Assembly (NCBI GenBank): GCA_963748385.1
Contig: CAVVIQ010000020.1
Location: 310,001 to 374,000 of the forward strand
DNA: 64,000 nt
Reading direction: 5' to 3'
Origin: Rhodoblastus sp963748385
Lineage (GTDB): Bacteria > Pseudomonadota > Alphaproteobacteria > Rhizobiales > Beijerinckiaceae
The position numbers and the translations under genes were made by a program. Below are positions 48,491 to 58,563 of this stretch, in pieces. Every line of letters starts with the position of its first letter. Position 1 is the stretch's first letter. The notes beneath the pieces were generated by a model that was given only the letters and a program-made list of their open reading frames with translations, searched no databases and had not been told where the DNA came from.

Positions 48491-50691
48491 TCAGCCGCCG
48501 ATCTTCGAAAAATCGGCGACGCTATGGATGGCGCGGCGCAGTTGGGCGAGCGTTTGCAGGCGGTTTTTCCGCAGGTCGGGGTTTTCGGAATTGACCGTGA
48601 CCTTGTCGAAAAAGGCGTCCACCGGCGCGCGCAAACTTGCCAGCGCGCGCATGGCGGCTTCGAAATCTTCCGCTTTGACCGCCTCCCGCGCCTCGCGCTC
48701 GGCGCGGTCGAGGGCTTCGGCCAGCGCATTTTCTTCCGGCTCGGCGCGCAGTCTGGCGTCGGGATGGGCCTCGAAGGCGCCGGCGCCGTCCTTCTTTTCC
48801 TCGATTTTGAGAATATTGGCCGCGCGCTTGTAGCCGGCGAGCAGGCTCGCGCCGTCCTCGGTTTTGAGGAAATTCTCCAGCGCATTGATCCGCGCCACGA
48901 TCAGGACGAGGTCGTCCTCGCCGAGCGCGAAAACCGCGTCGAGCAGATCGTGGCGCGCGCCGCGGTCGCGGAGGTAGATTTTTAGGCGGTCGGCGAAGAA
49001 GGAAAGGCAACGTAGCACGTCAACTGCCGATCTCGCCAATCGATCGAAGCGCGGCCGATCCGAGGACGAACGCCCCCCTGCTTACGAGCCTCTTCTTGTG
49101 CTGTCTCATGGACTTCGAATAATTAGCCGTTCGAGCCCGGAACGAGATAAGCCGCAGCCGATTGTCCAGAATGATCCGGATCACGCCCAAAGCCGCGCGG
49201 CGCAAGGCAAACGGGTCCTTCGATCCGGTCGGCTTTTCGTCGATCGCCCAGAATCCGACAAGCGTGTCGAGCTTGTCGGCGAGCGCCACCGCGATGCTCA
49301 CCGGCGCGGCGGGAACCAGATCGTTCGGGCCCTGCGGCTTGTAATGGTCCTCGATCGCCGCGGCGACTTCGCCGTCTTCGCCCTGCAATTCGGCGTAATA
49401 GCGGCCCATCAGGCCCTGGGTTTCGGGGAATTCGCCGACGACTTCGGTGACGAGGTCGGCCTTGGCCAGTTCCGCCGCGCGCGCCGCCTTTTGCGGGTCG
49501 GCGCCGACTTTTGCCGCCAGTTCCTTGGCCAGCGCGATCAGCCGGTCCACCCGCTGGCCCTGCGTGCCAAGTTTCTGGTGAAACACGATGTTCAGCGCCC
49601 GCAACTTTTCCAGACGCTGGTCGAGCGGCTTTTTGCCGGATCGCGAAAAGTCCGGCAGAGGCGCCTGATCGGTCTTCCAGAAATAGAGCGCGTCGGACAG
49701 GCGGGCGCGCACCACGCGGCCGTTGCCGGCGGCGATGGCCTTGCCGCCGTCGCTGGCGACGACATTCGAGACCAGCAGGAATTTATTGGCGAGCCGGCCA
49801 GTTTCGGGATCGCGCAGCACAAAGCATTTCTGGTTGGCGCGGATGGTGGCGCGGATCACTTCGTCGGGAATGTCCAGAAAACTTTTGTCGAATTCGCCCA
49901 TCAGCACGACCGGCCATTCGACGAGGCCGGCGACCTCGTGCAGCAGGCCCTCGTCCTCGACCAGCTCCAGCCCTTGCGCGAAGGCGAGGTCGCGCGCGTC
50001 GTGCAAAATAATGTCGCGCCGCCGCGCCGGATCGAGCACGACTTTCGCCGCCTGAAGCCCGAGCAGATAGTCGTGGAACCGCCGCACTTGTATCGGCTGC
50101 GGCGCCATGAAGCGATGGCCGTAAGTGACATTGCCGGCAGTGATGCCGCCGATTTCAAATGGCGACGATCTCCGGCTCTTCGGTCTCCGGCCCGAAAGTC
50201 GCGACGATCGAATGAAGCGGGCGCACCCAGCGCAGGGGGTTGGGCTCGGCCGAGCGCGCGCCCCAGCGCATCGACTTGGGCCAGGGAAAGTTCTTGATCG
50301 CCTCGGGCAGGATTTCGGCCAGAACGTCGAGCGTCGCCGCGCCCTTGCGCTCGATTGCCGCGAGATAGAACTGTCCGCCCTTTTTGTCCGTTTCGATCCG
50401 GGCCTCGTCCAAAGAGGTCAGCCCCGCGCTCTTCAAAAAGCCCTGGATCGCGGCTTCGGGCGCGCCGACGCGCGGGCCTTTTTTCTCCTCGCGCTGATCG
50501 GGCTGGCGCGGCGGCAGGCCGACGACATGGAGCGTCAGCCGGCGGGGCGTGACGAAACTTTCCGCCGCCTCGAAGGTCAAGCCGCGCTCGATCAGGGCGC
50601 CGGTGACGAGTTTCTTGAGGTCGGCGGCGGCCTGGGCCTGCATCCGCGCCGGGATTTCCTCGGAGAAAAGTTCGAACAGAAGGTCGGACAT
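48491..50691 (-). CDS. glyS: Glycyl-tRNA synthetase beta subunit, reading frame interrupted by two extra bases
   Basis: The beta subunit of the alpha2beta2-type glycyl-tRNA synthetase, about 732 residues, spread over three frames. Segment 1 starts MSDLLFELFSEEIPARMQ and runs to EEPEIVAI; segment 2 has NVTYGHRFMAPQP, EDEGLLHEVAGLVEWPVVL and GFWAIDEKPTGSKDPFALRR; segment 3 has LSFFADRLKIYLRDRGARHDLLDAV. Segments 1 and 2 join if one base is dropped at 50160-50163 (EIV-P-FEIGG); segments 2 and 3 join if one base is dropped in the C6 run at 49073-49078. The span is 2201 bases, two more than a multiple of three. As the gene is essential, insertion errors are the best explanation. It follows glyQ on the same strand. 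Confidence 0.93.
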
Positions 50692-50729
50692 GACGGGCTT
50701 TTAAAACAGAGGGAAAGGCGGGCGAAAAC

Positions 50730-51665
50730 TCAAAAACCCGCGCCGCTTGTTTTCATCCAGGCGGCGCCGCAGGCCTTGGCGAGTTCGCGCACCCGCAGGA
50801 TATAGCTCTGGCGCTCGGTCACCGAGATCACGCCGCGCGCGTCAAGCAGGTTGAAGGCGTGGCTCGCCTTGACGCATTGGTCATAGGCCGGCAGCGCCAT
50901 GAGATGGCGCTGGTCCTCGCCCTGATCGCCGAAGGCCAGCAGCGCCTTGCATTCGGCCTCGGCGCGCGAAAAATCGCCAAAAAGCTTTTCGACATTCGCC
51001 GCCTCGAAATTGTGGCGCGAATATTCCTGCTCGGCCTGCAGGAACACCTCGCCATAGGTGATGCGCGCGTCGCCGTCGAGGCCGTTGAAATTCAGGTCGA
51101 AAACATTCTCGACGCCCTGCACATACATGGCGAGGCGCTCCAGGCCATAGGTGAGCTCGCCGGAGACGGGGGCGCATTCGACGCCCGCCACCTGCTGGAA
51201 GTATGTGAATTGCGACACTTCCATGCCGTCGCACCAGCATTCCCATCCCAGGCCCCAGGCGCCGAGGGTCGGGCTCTCCCAGTCGTCTTCGACGAAACGG
51301 ATGTCGTGGAGCGCGGAATCGACGCCGATCGCGGCGAGCGATTGCAGATAAAGCTCCTGGAGATCGTCCGGGCTCGGTTTGAGGATGACCTGAAACTGGT
51401 AATAATGCTGGAGACGATTGGGGTTCTCGCCATAGCGCCCGTCCTTGGGACGGCGCGAGGGCTGCACATAGGCGGCCCGCCACGGTTTCTTGCCGAGCGA
51501 GCGCAAGGTGGTCGCGGGGTGGAACGTGCCGGCGCCGACTTCCATGTCATAGGGCTGGAGAATGACCGCGCCCTGTCGCGCCCAGAAATTTTGCAGAGTC
51601 AGAATCAGACCCTGAAAACTTTTCTTCGGGTCGAGCGAGGCGGGCGTGGATTCGGATCGGGTCAT
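50730..51665 (-). CDS. glyQ: Glycyl-tRNA synthetase alpha subunit
   Basis: The 311-residue catalytic subunit of the tetrameric glycyl-tRNA synthetase. It shows KKSFQGLILTLQNFWARQGA, VILQPYDMEVGAGTFHPATT, YVQPSRRPKDGRYGENPNRL and WECWCDGMEVSQFTYFQQVA, all characteristic. The ATG at 51665 is chosen by similarity; the frame is open 33 codons farther. glyS starts 38 bases downstream. The pair forms one operon. Confidence 0.97.
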   Translation of the reverse strand: MTRSESTPASLDPKKSFQGLILTLQNFWARQGAVILQPYDMEVGAGTFHPATTLRSLGKKPWRAAYVQPSRRPKDGRYGENPNRLQHYYQFQVILKPSPDDLQELYLQSLAAIGVDSALHDIRFVEDDWESPTLGAWGLGWECWCDGMEVSQFTYFQQVAGVECAPVSGELTYGLERLAMYVQGVENVFDLNFNGLDGDARITYGEVFLQAEQEYSRHNFEAANVEKLFGDFSRAEAECKALLAFGDQGEDQRHLMALPAYDQCVKASHAFNLLDARGVISVTERQSYILRVRELAKACGAAWMKTSGAGF

Positions 51666-51848
51666 CGCGTTGGTCGGGGCTGGCGGGTTTTGCCGCGCCG
51701 TCGCGGCCGGGCGCAACCTAAAGCGGCGGCCGGAGTCGGTCAACACAAGGCCGCCGGCCGGCACGAAAGGCCCGTGTTCCGACCGTTCAGCACGTGTTCA
51801 TGCGCGAGGGATTAAATCGATCCAATGGGATTCAGAGGAGGTTTTCGC

Positions 51849-52265
51849 ATGGCTTTTCCAAAAGGCGTCTTCAAATCGGCGGCTCTGGCGGCCGTGTCCG
51901 TTGGGGCGCTCCTGCTATCCGAACCGGCTTTCGCCTTCCGCGGCGGCCCCCATGGCGGAGGGTTCGGAGGGCCGGTCGGCGGCGGCTTTCATCCAATGAT
52001 GCACGGCGCGCCCGGCGGCGCCGTGGCCGGGCGTTACGGCCATTGGAACAACGGTTACTGGAACCACGGCCATTGGCACAATGGCTACTGGTATTATGGA
52101 GGTTGGGGCTATCCCTATTACGGATGGGGCTGGGGGCCCGGTTGGGGCTGGGACGACGGCTATTATTACGCCGCGCCGGTCTATACCCAATGCTACATCC
52201 GGCGCGTGCATGTCCACACGGGCCACGGCTGGCGCTGGCGCCGCGTGCGCTACTGCTATCAATGA
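51849..52265 (+). CDS. Secreted Gly/His/Trp/Tyr-rich protein of unknown function
   Basis: A 138-residue protein with a clear signal peptide (SAALAAVSVGALLLSEPAFA, cleavage near residue 29). The mature part begins FRGGPHGGGFGG and then carries HWNNGYW, NHGHWHNGYWYYGG and WGWGPGWGWDDG repeats, ending with a basic, Cys-containing segment (QCYIRRVHVHTGHGWRWRRV). The ribosome site AGAGGAGG before ATG 51849 is very strong, so it is probably abundant. Such repeats are common in small exported alphaproteobacterial proteins; histidine and aromatic clusters could bind metal or mediate surface interactions, but this is speculation. It lies between divergent glyQ and a convergent methyltransferase. Confidence 0.8.
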   Translation: MAFPKGVFKSAALAAVSVGALLLSEPAFAFRGGPHGGGFGGPVGGGFHPMMHGAPGGAVAGRYGHWNNGYWNHGHWHNGYWYYGGWGYPYYGWGWGPGWGWDDGYYYAAPVYTQCYIRRVHVHTGHGWRWRRVRYCYQ

Positions 52266-52301
52266 ACCTCAAGGAAGCTGGCCTGGAGGCCGGCTTCCGG
52301 T

Positions 52302-53063
52302 TCAATCGGGGAAAATCCGCCGGCCGTGGCGATGTATGTCTTCCGCTACAGGGGTGAAGCTTCCGTCGGCTTCATGAAGGATGAGGCCCGGCAGCAGGGC
52401 GAGGGGGGCTTTGGACCCCTTGCGCCCGCGCAGGATCGCCCGCGTCGCCTTCTCGCCTTCACGAGGGAAGACCGGAACCACGCGCAGTTCCCCCAGCCGG
52501 CCTTTGGCCGCGGCGAGAAGCTCGGCCAGGGCGTCGGCCCGGTGAATGGCGACCAGGGCTCCGCCGGGGCGAAGAAGGCTCAGCGCGGCGCGCAGCCATT
52601 TTTCCAAGCCGCCCTCGTCCAGCACATGGGCCATGGCGCGGTCGGGATCGGGAGAGGCCCGCGCCGCGCCGGGCGTGAGATATGGCGGATTGGTGACGAC
52701 CAGATCGGCGGCCTCGCTCAGGCCTTCCGCCTTGCGCGCCTTGGCGTCGAACAGGTCGGCCTCGACCGCCCGGACGCGGCCCCCGAGCCCGTTGAGCGCA
52801 ATATTTTCCCGGGCGAGCGCGGCGGCGGCAGGATTCTTTTCCAGCAGAGCGACCCGCGCTTGCGGATTCCATAGGGCCAGGGCCAGGCCGACGGCGCCGA
52901 CGCCCGCCCCGGCGTCCACGATCAGGCCGCGCGCGATTTTTGGCGCGGCGGCGGCCAGCAGCACCGCGTCGGCGCCGACGCGATGGCCGCGCGCCGGCTG
53001 GCGCAGACGCAAACGTCCGTCGAACAGGCCGTCGGCCTCAGGTTTCGCGCAATTCGCCGCCAA
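52302..53063 (-). CDS. SAM-dependent methyltransferase, TrmN6/YfiC type
   Basis: A 253-residue class I methyltransferase similar to tRNA1(Val) (adenine37-N6)-methyltransferase. The SAM site is GLIVDAGAGVGAVGLALAL and the adenine-N6 motif is LVVTNPPYLTPGAA; VALLEKNPAAAALARENIALNG, shown in part as EKNPAAAALARENI, sits between them. The TTG start at 53063 overlaps the DUF2007 gene by about 26 bases; the N-terminal FDGRLRLRQPARGHRVGADAVLLA is also typical of the family. Whether the substrate is tRNA or another RNA is not shown. Confidence 0.85.
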   Translation of the reverse strand: MAANCAKPEADGLFDGRLRLRQPARGHRVGADAVLLAAAAPKIARGLIVDAGAGVGAVGLALALWNPQARVALLEKNPAAAALARENIALNGLGGRVRAVEADLFDAKARKAEGLSEAADLVVTNPPYLTPGAARASPDPDRAMAHVLDEGGLEKWLRAALSLLRPGGALVAIHRADALAELLAAAKGRLGELRVVPVFPREGEKATRAILRGRKGSKAPLALLPGLILHEADGSFTPVAEDIHRHGRRIFPD

Positions 53064-53262
53064 ATCCGGCCTCCCGCAACAGGCGCCGGGCTTTCGCCGC
53101 CTCGTCCGCGGCGACGCAGACGCGGCGTTGCAGGAAGCCGGCGGAGCCCTCCAGCACGCTCATGTGCTGATCGGCGACGAAGCAATATACGCCCGCCTCG
53201 CGCAGAATCGCCTCGACGGCCGAGATCAGGACAATGTCGTTGGTGCGGATCAATTCGATCAT
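53038..53262 (-). CDS. DUF2007 domain protein
   Basis: A 74-residue protein, MIELIRTNDIVLISAVEAIL at its start, of the DUF2007 family (putative signal-transducing proteins with a GlnB-like fold). It is complete: the family is made of short proteins with conserved residues around VYCFVADQHMSVLEGS and the final VAADEAAKARRLL. The ATG at 53262 is used. Its stop overlaps the start of the methyltransferase, so the two are translated together, a common pairing. Confidence 0.85.
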   Translation of the reverse strand: MIELIRTNDIVLISAVEAILREAGVYCFVADQHMSVLEGSAGFLQRRVCVAADEAAKARRLLREAGFGGELRET

Positions 53263-53419
53263 GATTGGGCCGGATAGCGATTCAAAACGCATAATCGCGC
53301 GCAACAAGGCCCGCAACAAGCGCCGGGCGCGTCCTTTGCCATGTCTGCGGCGAAAAAGCGGCTTTCCCTTTCCATCCCGGGGCACTATGGTCGCGTCCGC
53401 GAAATGAGGGGAACGCGCT

Positions 53420-54433
53420 TTGGGTGTGGTCATAGCTTTCGACGAAAAATCCGGCGACTCCGGCCTTGAGCGGCTGGTCGCCCTCGTCGCGCAGGATATG
53501 AACCAGGTCAACCAGACCATTCTTTCGCGCACCGGCTCCGACGTGGCGATGATCCCCGAAGTCGCCAACCATTTGATTTCCTCGGGCGGCAAGAGGCTGC
53601 GGCCGATGCTGGTGCTCGCCGCCGCCGGACTCGCCGGCTACAAGGGCGAGGGCCACGTCAAGCTGGCCGCGGCGGTCGAATTCATGCATACCGCGACGCT
53701 TCTGCACGACGATGTCGTGGACGAGAGCGACATGCGCCGTGGCAAGCTCGCGGCGCGGATGCTGTGGGGCAACGAGGCCAGCGTGCTGGTCGGCGATTTT
53801 CTGCTCGGCCAAGCCTTCCGCATGATGGTCGAGGTCGGCTCGCTCGCCTGTCTCGACGTGCTGTCGGTCGCCGCCACGGTGATCGCCGAAGGCGAGGTGA
53901 TGCAGCTTTCCGCAGCCAAGGACACCCAGACCACCGAGGACGCCTATCTCGCTGTGATCCGCGCCAAGACCGCGGAACTCTTCGCGGCGGCTGCAGAAAT
54001 CGGCCCGACGGTCGCCAACCGCTCCAAGGCCGAGATCGAGGCCTGCCGCGCCTATGGCATGAATCTCGGCGTCGCCTTCCAGCTCATCGACGACGCGCTC
54101 GATTACGGCGGCCAGGCCGCCAAGCTGGGGAAAAATGTCGGCGACGATTTCCGCGAGGGCAAGATCACCCTTCCGGTGGTGCTGTCGTTCCGGCGCGGCT
54201 CGGAATCCGAGCGCGCCTTCTGGAAGCGGACGCTCGAAGAAGGCGAGATCGCCGAGGGCGATCTCGAACATGCCCTGTCGCTGATGAAAAAGCATCGCGC
54301 GCTGGAAGATACGGTCGAGCGCGCCCGCCATTACGGCGCCATGGCCCGCGACGCTTTGGGGATTTTCTCGGACTCGACCTGGAAGAAGGCGCTGCTCGAC
54401 GCGGTCGATTTCTGCATCGGCCGCGCGCACTGA
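53420..54433 (+). CDS. Polyprenyl (probably octaprenyl/decaprenyl) diphosphate synthase
   Basis: A 337-residue trans-prenyltransferase that adds isopentenyl units to make the side chain of ubiquinone. The two Asp-rich motifs are LLHDDVVDESDMRRG and QLIDDALDYGG, and GGKRLRPMLVL is at the start. Length and sequence fit the ispB/ddsA group; the chain length cannot be read from the sequence. The TTG start at 53420 has GAGGGGAA upstream. It is divergent from DUF2007 and ends in a terminator. Confidence 0.94.
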   Translation: MGVVIAFDEKSGDSGLERLVALVAQDMNQVNQTILSRTGSDVAMIPEVANHLISSGGKRLRPMLVLAAAGLAGYKGEGHVKLAAAVEFMHTATLLHDDVVDESDMRRGKLAARMLWGNEASVLVGDFLLGQAFRMMVEVGSLACLDVLSVAATVIAEGEVMQLSAAKDTQTTEDAYLAVIRAKTAELFAAAAEIGPTVANRSKAEIEACRAYGMNLGVAFQLIDDALDYGGQAAKLGKNVGDDFREGKITLPVVLSFRRGSESERAFWKRTLEEGEIAEGDLEHALSLMKKHRALEDTVERARHYGAMARDALGIFSDSTWKKALLDAVDFCIGRAH

Positions 54434-54460
54434 CGCGCCAGAACAGAATTTCGGAAATTC

Positions 54461-54494
54461 GAAGGGCCGCCGGAGCGCGGCCCTTCCACTTTTC
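54461..54494 (+). terminator. Terminator of the polyprenyl synthase gene
   Basis: GAAGGGCCGC (54461-54470) pairs perfectly with GCGGCCCTTC (54477-54486) around CGGAGC, followed by CACTTTTC. It lies between convergent genes. Confidence 0.75.
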
Positions 54495-54509
54495 AGACAG
54501 GCGATCCGT

Positions 54510-55052
54510 TCAGATATCGAACGCGCGCAACGAACGATCGTTCCTCCGCCGATAGCCGACCAATCCGAGCGCCGCGAAGCCGCTGAGCATCATCAGCCAC
54601 GTCGCGGCTTCGGGGACGGCGGTCACCGTGACCGAGGCGATTCCGATCTGAGAGGCGCCGTAACCGTATTGATCGAGGGTGCTGACGGCGATCCCGCCGA
54701 GGGCGCTGCCGCTTCCGCCGATATAGTTGGACCAGTTGTAGTCAACGCCGTTGACCACGAAGGAAATGCCGCCCATGTCGGCATAGGGCGCGGTCGGATA
54801 GAGCAACTGGTCTGCGCCCGCATAGTTGGAAAGCCCCGAAATCGCGCCTGAATTCGTGGCTCCCTTCCATGTGCCGCTGATGGAAGTGATCGTGTAGGTG
54901 GAGCCGCTGCTCACGGCGTCAAGCTGACCTGTGGCGACGTCGCCATTCATGTCCGTCAAGGTGAAATCGAACACTTCCGCCCGCGCCGGGCCGAGGCCGA
55001 ACGCCGCAAGGCACGCGGCGCAGATCGAAAGACGCAACGCCAGCTTTTTCAT
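54510..55052 (-). CDS. PEP-CTERM sorting-domain protein
   Basis: A 180-residue exported protein. Its signal peptide (LRLSICAACLAAFGLGPARA) starts at ATG 55052, which has GGAG upstream. The mature part is Gly/Ser/Thr-rich and beta-like, with no recognised domain. The C-terminus is a PEP-CTERM signal: VPEAATW, then a hydrophobic helix, then YRRR (residues 146-170). Such proteins are processed and sorted by an exosortase, which is not in the window. They are commonly linked to exopolysaccharide production. It is monocistronic, with a 290-base gap upstream that shows no other gene. Confidence 0.88.
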   Translation of the reverse strand: MKKLALRLSICAACLAAFGLGPARAEVFDFTLTDMNGDVATGQLDAVSSGSTYTITSISGTWKGATNSGAISGLSNYAGADQLLYPTAPYADMGGISFVVNGVDYNWSNYIGGSGSALGGIAVSTLDQYGYGASQIGIASVTVTAVPEAATWLMMLSGFAALGLVGYRRRNDRSLRAFDI

Positions 55053-55342
55053 ACCGCGAACTCCACCATAACTTGATGGGCCAATTCGCGCATGCAGTGG
55101 TTGCAAATGACGTTAGGGCATGACCTAGAGGCGCCCATCATGGCGTGAATTTATCCGCAGGGTTGCGAATGGGTGAAAATGCTCGGCGCAGTCTTAACAT
55201 CTGCGCAAGCCCGGCCTGAACCCCTCCTGCGGGCAGTCTATCGCGGCGTTCGACTCACAAACGGAGCGATGGAAGCGGGTTTCGCGCGAACCATACGGGT
55301 TCACGGAACCGGCATTTGAAAACATCCCGTTCGAACGATCTC

Positions 55343-57266
55343 TCAAGCCTCCGTCGCCCGCAGCAAAACCTCGTCGCGTTCGTGGCGCATCGCTTCGGTT
55401 TCCAGCGGGGGCGCGACAAAAGCGTCGTCGCTCGGGGAAGCCGCCGCCTCTTGTTCGCGCAATTGGCGCCGCCACAGCTCGGCATAGGCGCGGTCAAGCG
55501 CGAGCAAGGTTTCGTGCGTCCCGCGCTCGATCACTTTTCCCTCGTCCAGCACCAGGATTTCGTCGGCGTGGACGATGGTGGACAGGCGATGGGCGATGAC
55601 GATGGTGGTGCGCCCGCGCGCGGCTTCGTCCAGCGCCGCCTGGATGTCGCGCTCGGTCACGGTGTCGAGGGCGCTGGTCGCCTCGTCGAGCACCAGGATC
55701 GGCGGCGCCTTGAGCAGAGTGCGGGCGATGGCGACGCGCTGTTTCTCGCCGCCCGAAAGCTTCAGGCCGCGCTCGCCGACCTGGGCCTCATAGCCTCCCG
55801 GCGCGCTTTCGATGAACCGGTCGATCTGCGCGACGCGGGCGGCCCCGCGCATTTCGGCTTCGCTCGCTTCGGGGCGGCCATAAAGGATGTTGTAGCGGAT
55901 CGTGTCGTTGAACAGGACATTGTCCTGCGGAACCATGCCGAGCGCGCCGCGCAGCGAGGCGAGCGACACTTTTCCGATGTCCTGGCCATCGATCAGGATG
56001 CGGCCCTGCTGGGGATCGAAAAAGCGGAAGATCAGCCGCGAGATCGTCGATTTCCCGGCGCCCGAGGCGCCGACCAAAGCGAGCGTCCGTCCCGCCGGAA
56101 CCTCGAAGCTGATCCCGCGCAGGATCGGCCGCGCCGGATCGTAGGCGAAATGGACATCCTCGAAACGTAAAGCGCCCGTCGTCACCTTGAGCGGCGGCGC
56201 GTTGGGCGCCTCGGCGATCTCATTGGGCTGTTTCAGGATCTCGAACATCATGTCGATGTCCAGAATCGCCTGTTTGGTCTCGCGATAGAGCGTGCCCATG
56301 TAATTCAGCGGCTGGTAAAGCTGGATCATCATGGCGTTGAGCATGACGAAATCGCCAATGCTGTCGTGGCCCGCCATGATGCCGCCGACGCTGAGCGCCA
56401 TCAGCGCGACCATGCCGAGGGTGAAGATGAAAGCCTGGCCGAAATTGAGCGCGGCGAGCGAGACATAGCTCTTGACGCTGTTGTGCTCATAGCGCGCCAT
56501 GGAGCGGTCGTAGCGCGCGCTTTCCCGCCCCTCGGCGGAAAAATATTTGACCGTCTCATAGTTCAGAAGCGAGTTCGATCGCCTTGGAATTGGCGTCGGA
56601 ATCGCTTTCGTTCATCGAGCGGCGGATGCCGATGCGCCATTGCGTGGCGAAACGGGTGAAGGCGAGATAGGCGGCGATGGTCGCGGCGGTGATCGCCGCG
56701 TAACGCCAGTCGAAATGAAACAGCATCACCGCGAAGACGAGGATGAACTCCAGCGCTGTCGGCAGGCCGTTGAGCGTGACCATGCGGGACAGGGTCTCGA
56801 TGGCGTTGCGGCCGCGCTCCAGCACGCGGGTCAAGGCGCCCGTCTTGCGTTCGAGGTGAAAGCGCATCGGCAAAGCGTGCAGATGAACGAAAACATCGAC
56901 GGCGAGACGACGCACGGCGTTCATCGCGACATCGGCGAAAACCGCATCCCGGCCCTGGTTGAAGCCGGCCATGACGATGCGCAGGGCGCCATAAAGCAGG
57001 GTCAAGGCGATCGGGCCGGCGAGAAGGCTCGCCGGGGCCCCGCCCTTTTTCATCGCCACCAGAGCGTCGGTCGCCCATTTATAGGCGAAGGGCACGCAGA
57101 TGGTCGCGAGCTTGGCGAGAACCATGAGGCCGAGGGCGAAAAAAATGCGGCGGCGCAAGTCCGGCCGCGCGCTCGGCCAGATATAGGGCCAGAGTTCGGC
57201 CAGGACCGGCGCGAGGCGCGCATTCCTGCCCTTCATCGGCGCCTGCCCGTCTCGGTTACGCATCAT
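55343..57266 (-). CDS. Atm1/HMT-type ABC exporter (fused permease-ATPase), reading frame interrupted by one extra base
   Basis: A half-transporter of about 640 residues, split over two frames. The upstream frame has the first membrane helices (LGLMVLAKLATICVPFAYKW) and ends at SDANSKAIE; the other continues NYETVKYFSAEGRESARYD and holds the ATPase domain: Walker A VGASGAGKSTISRLIFR, signature LSGGEKQRVAIARTL, Walker B LVLDEATSALD. The span is 1924 bases, one more than a multiple of three; removing one T at 56574-56575 (GAGTTCG for GAGTCG) restores SKAIDSLLNYET. The sequence is closest to the Atm1/ABCB7 group, which exports glutathione-linked iron-sulfur or metal compounds. An insertion error is more likely than decay. 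Confidence 0.88.
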
Positions 57267-57336
57267 CGCCTGCTTGCTGGGGATCGTCTGTTCTCGCCAT
57301 ATAGGGCTTGTTCGCCGCCGCGCCAACGCGGCGCGT

Positions 57337-58452
57337 TCAGGCCGCGCGGCGCCGGCGCCAATCGGAGAGGCTCTCGCGCAGACGCTCGAACAGCCGTTCC
57401 GTCGCCGCCGCCGGCGTCAGCTTCCAGTCGAGCGCCGGCTTTTCGAGAAAATGCCAGGACAGGACGGCGCAGCAAAGAGTCAGCGCCGAGGCGTAGATGT
57501 TCAAAAGGATCAGCGAGAGGCCCGGGATCAGGGCGATGAGCGCCTGCTGGATGGGAAAGGCGTAGATATAGACGCCATAGGAATAGTCGCCGACGCGATT
57601 ATAGGCGCGGATCGGGCCGCCGAGCAGGTAAGCGGCGTGAAGGACCAGCGGTCCGAGCGTCACCAGATAGACCGGGAGAATGGCGTCGGAACTCAGCCTG
57701 GCCGTGGCGAGAGCGGCCAGAAGCGCGGCGCCGCGGAAATAGGACAGGTTGACGCGCGATCGCCACATCTGCAGCGCCGCTCCATAGAAAAACATGAAGG
57801 TTGGAACCAGGGTTGAGGCGCGCGCGTGTTCGACGAAAAAGACCCGGATGGCCATCGCCATCAGGATCAGCGCCGCCGCCGCCGTTCCATATCGGAAGGC
57901 GGGGCCTCGCCACGCCGGCCTTAACGCCAGCAGGACCCAGCCGCCGGCGAGATATTCATAGAGGCGCCATTCGATCGGCAAGGTCCACAGTGAGCCGTTC
58001 ACCGACGAGGTGTAGGGATTGTCGGCGAACAGGCCGGGCAGCTGGTAGCGCACCCCATTCACCAGGGTGGCGCAGTGCCGGACATAATCGTGTGTCACGG
58101 GCGATAGGAAGAATTCCGCCGCCGGAAGGGTTCCGACGAACAGGCCGAGGCCGGTCACGGTGACCAGCAGCATGAGCCAAAGCGCAGGGAAAATGCGCAT
58201 CAGGCGCGCCCAGGCATATTCGAAAATATTGCCGCGCCCGAACAGGCTGCCGGTGACCAGGAAGCCGCTGGTGAAGAAAAATACGTCGACCGCCACGGCG
58301 GCGCCGTCGAAATACCGAGACGTGAGGCCAGTCGAGCCGGTCGTCAATCTGGAAAGCGCGGCGCTATGGACGAACAGCACGGTCAAGGCGGCGACGACGC
58401 GGATCAGGTCGAAATTATTGTCCCTGCCGCGCGTGTCGCCGAGACAGATCAT
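57337..58452 (-). CDS. Acyltransferase 3 family membrane protein
   Basis: A 371-residue inner-membrane acyltransferase with about ten helices. The start shows the family's NNFDLIRVVAALTVLFVHSA with an active-site-type histidine, then AVAVDVFFFTSGFLVTGSL and YAWARLMRIFPALWL. These enzymes O-acetylate or succinylate surface glycans and lipids. The ATG at 58452 has AGGAAG upstream; an in-frame ATG 20 codons earlier is less likely. It lies before the ABC exporter on the same strand, with a 70-base gap. The substrate is unknown. Confidence 0.9.
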   Translation of the reverse strand: MICLGDTRGRDNNFDLIRVVAALTVLFVHSAALSRLTTGSTGLTSRYFDGAAVAVDVFFFTSGFLVTGSLFGRGNIFEYAWARLMRIFPALWLMLLVTVTGLGLFVGTLPAAEFFLSPVTHDYVRHCATLVNGVRYQLPGLFADNPYTSSVNGSLWTLPIEWRLYEYLAGGWVLLALRPAWRGPAFRYGTAAAALILMAMAIRVFFVEHARASTLVPTFMFFYGAALQMWRSRVNLSYFRGAALLAALATARLSSDAILPVYLVTLGPLVLHAAYLLGGPIRAYNRVGDYSYGVYIYAFPIQQALIALIPGLSLILLNIYASALTLCCAVLSWHFLEKPALDWKLTPAAATERLFERLRESLSDWRRRRAA

Positions 58453-58563
58453 TTTTGGGGCTTCCTTTGACTGGATCGCGGAGTTCTTAAGGACTCGCGC
58501 GCCCGTCGGCAAGCGGGGCCATTCATCGGGCGACGCTCGCAGGCCACGCCGGCAAAACTTGCG

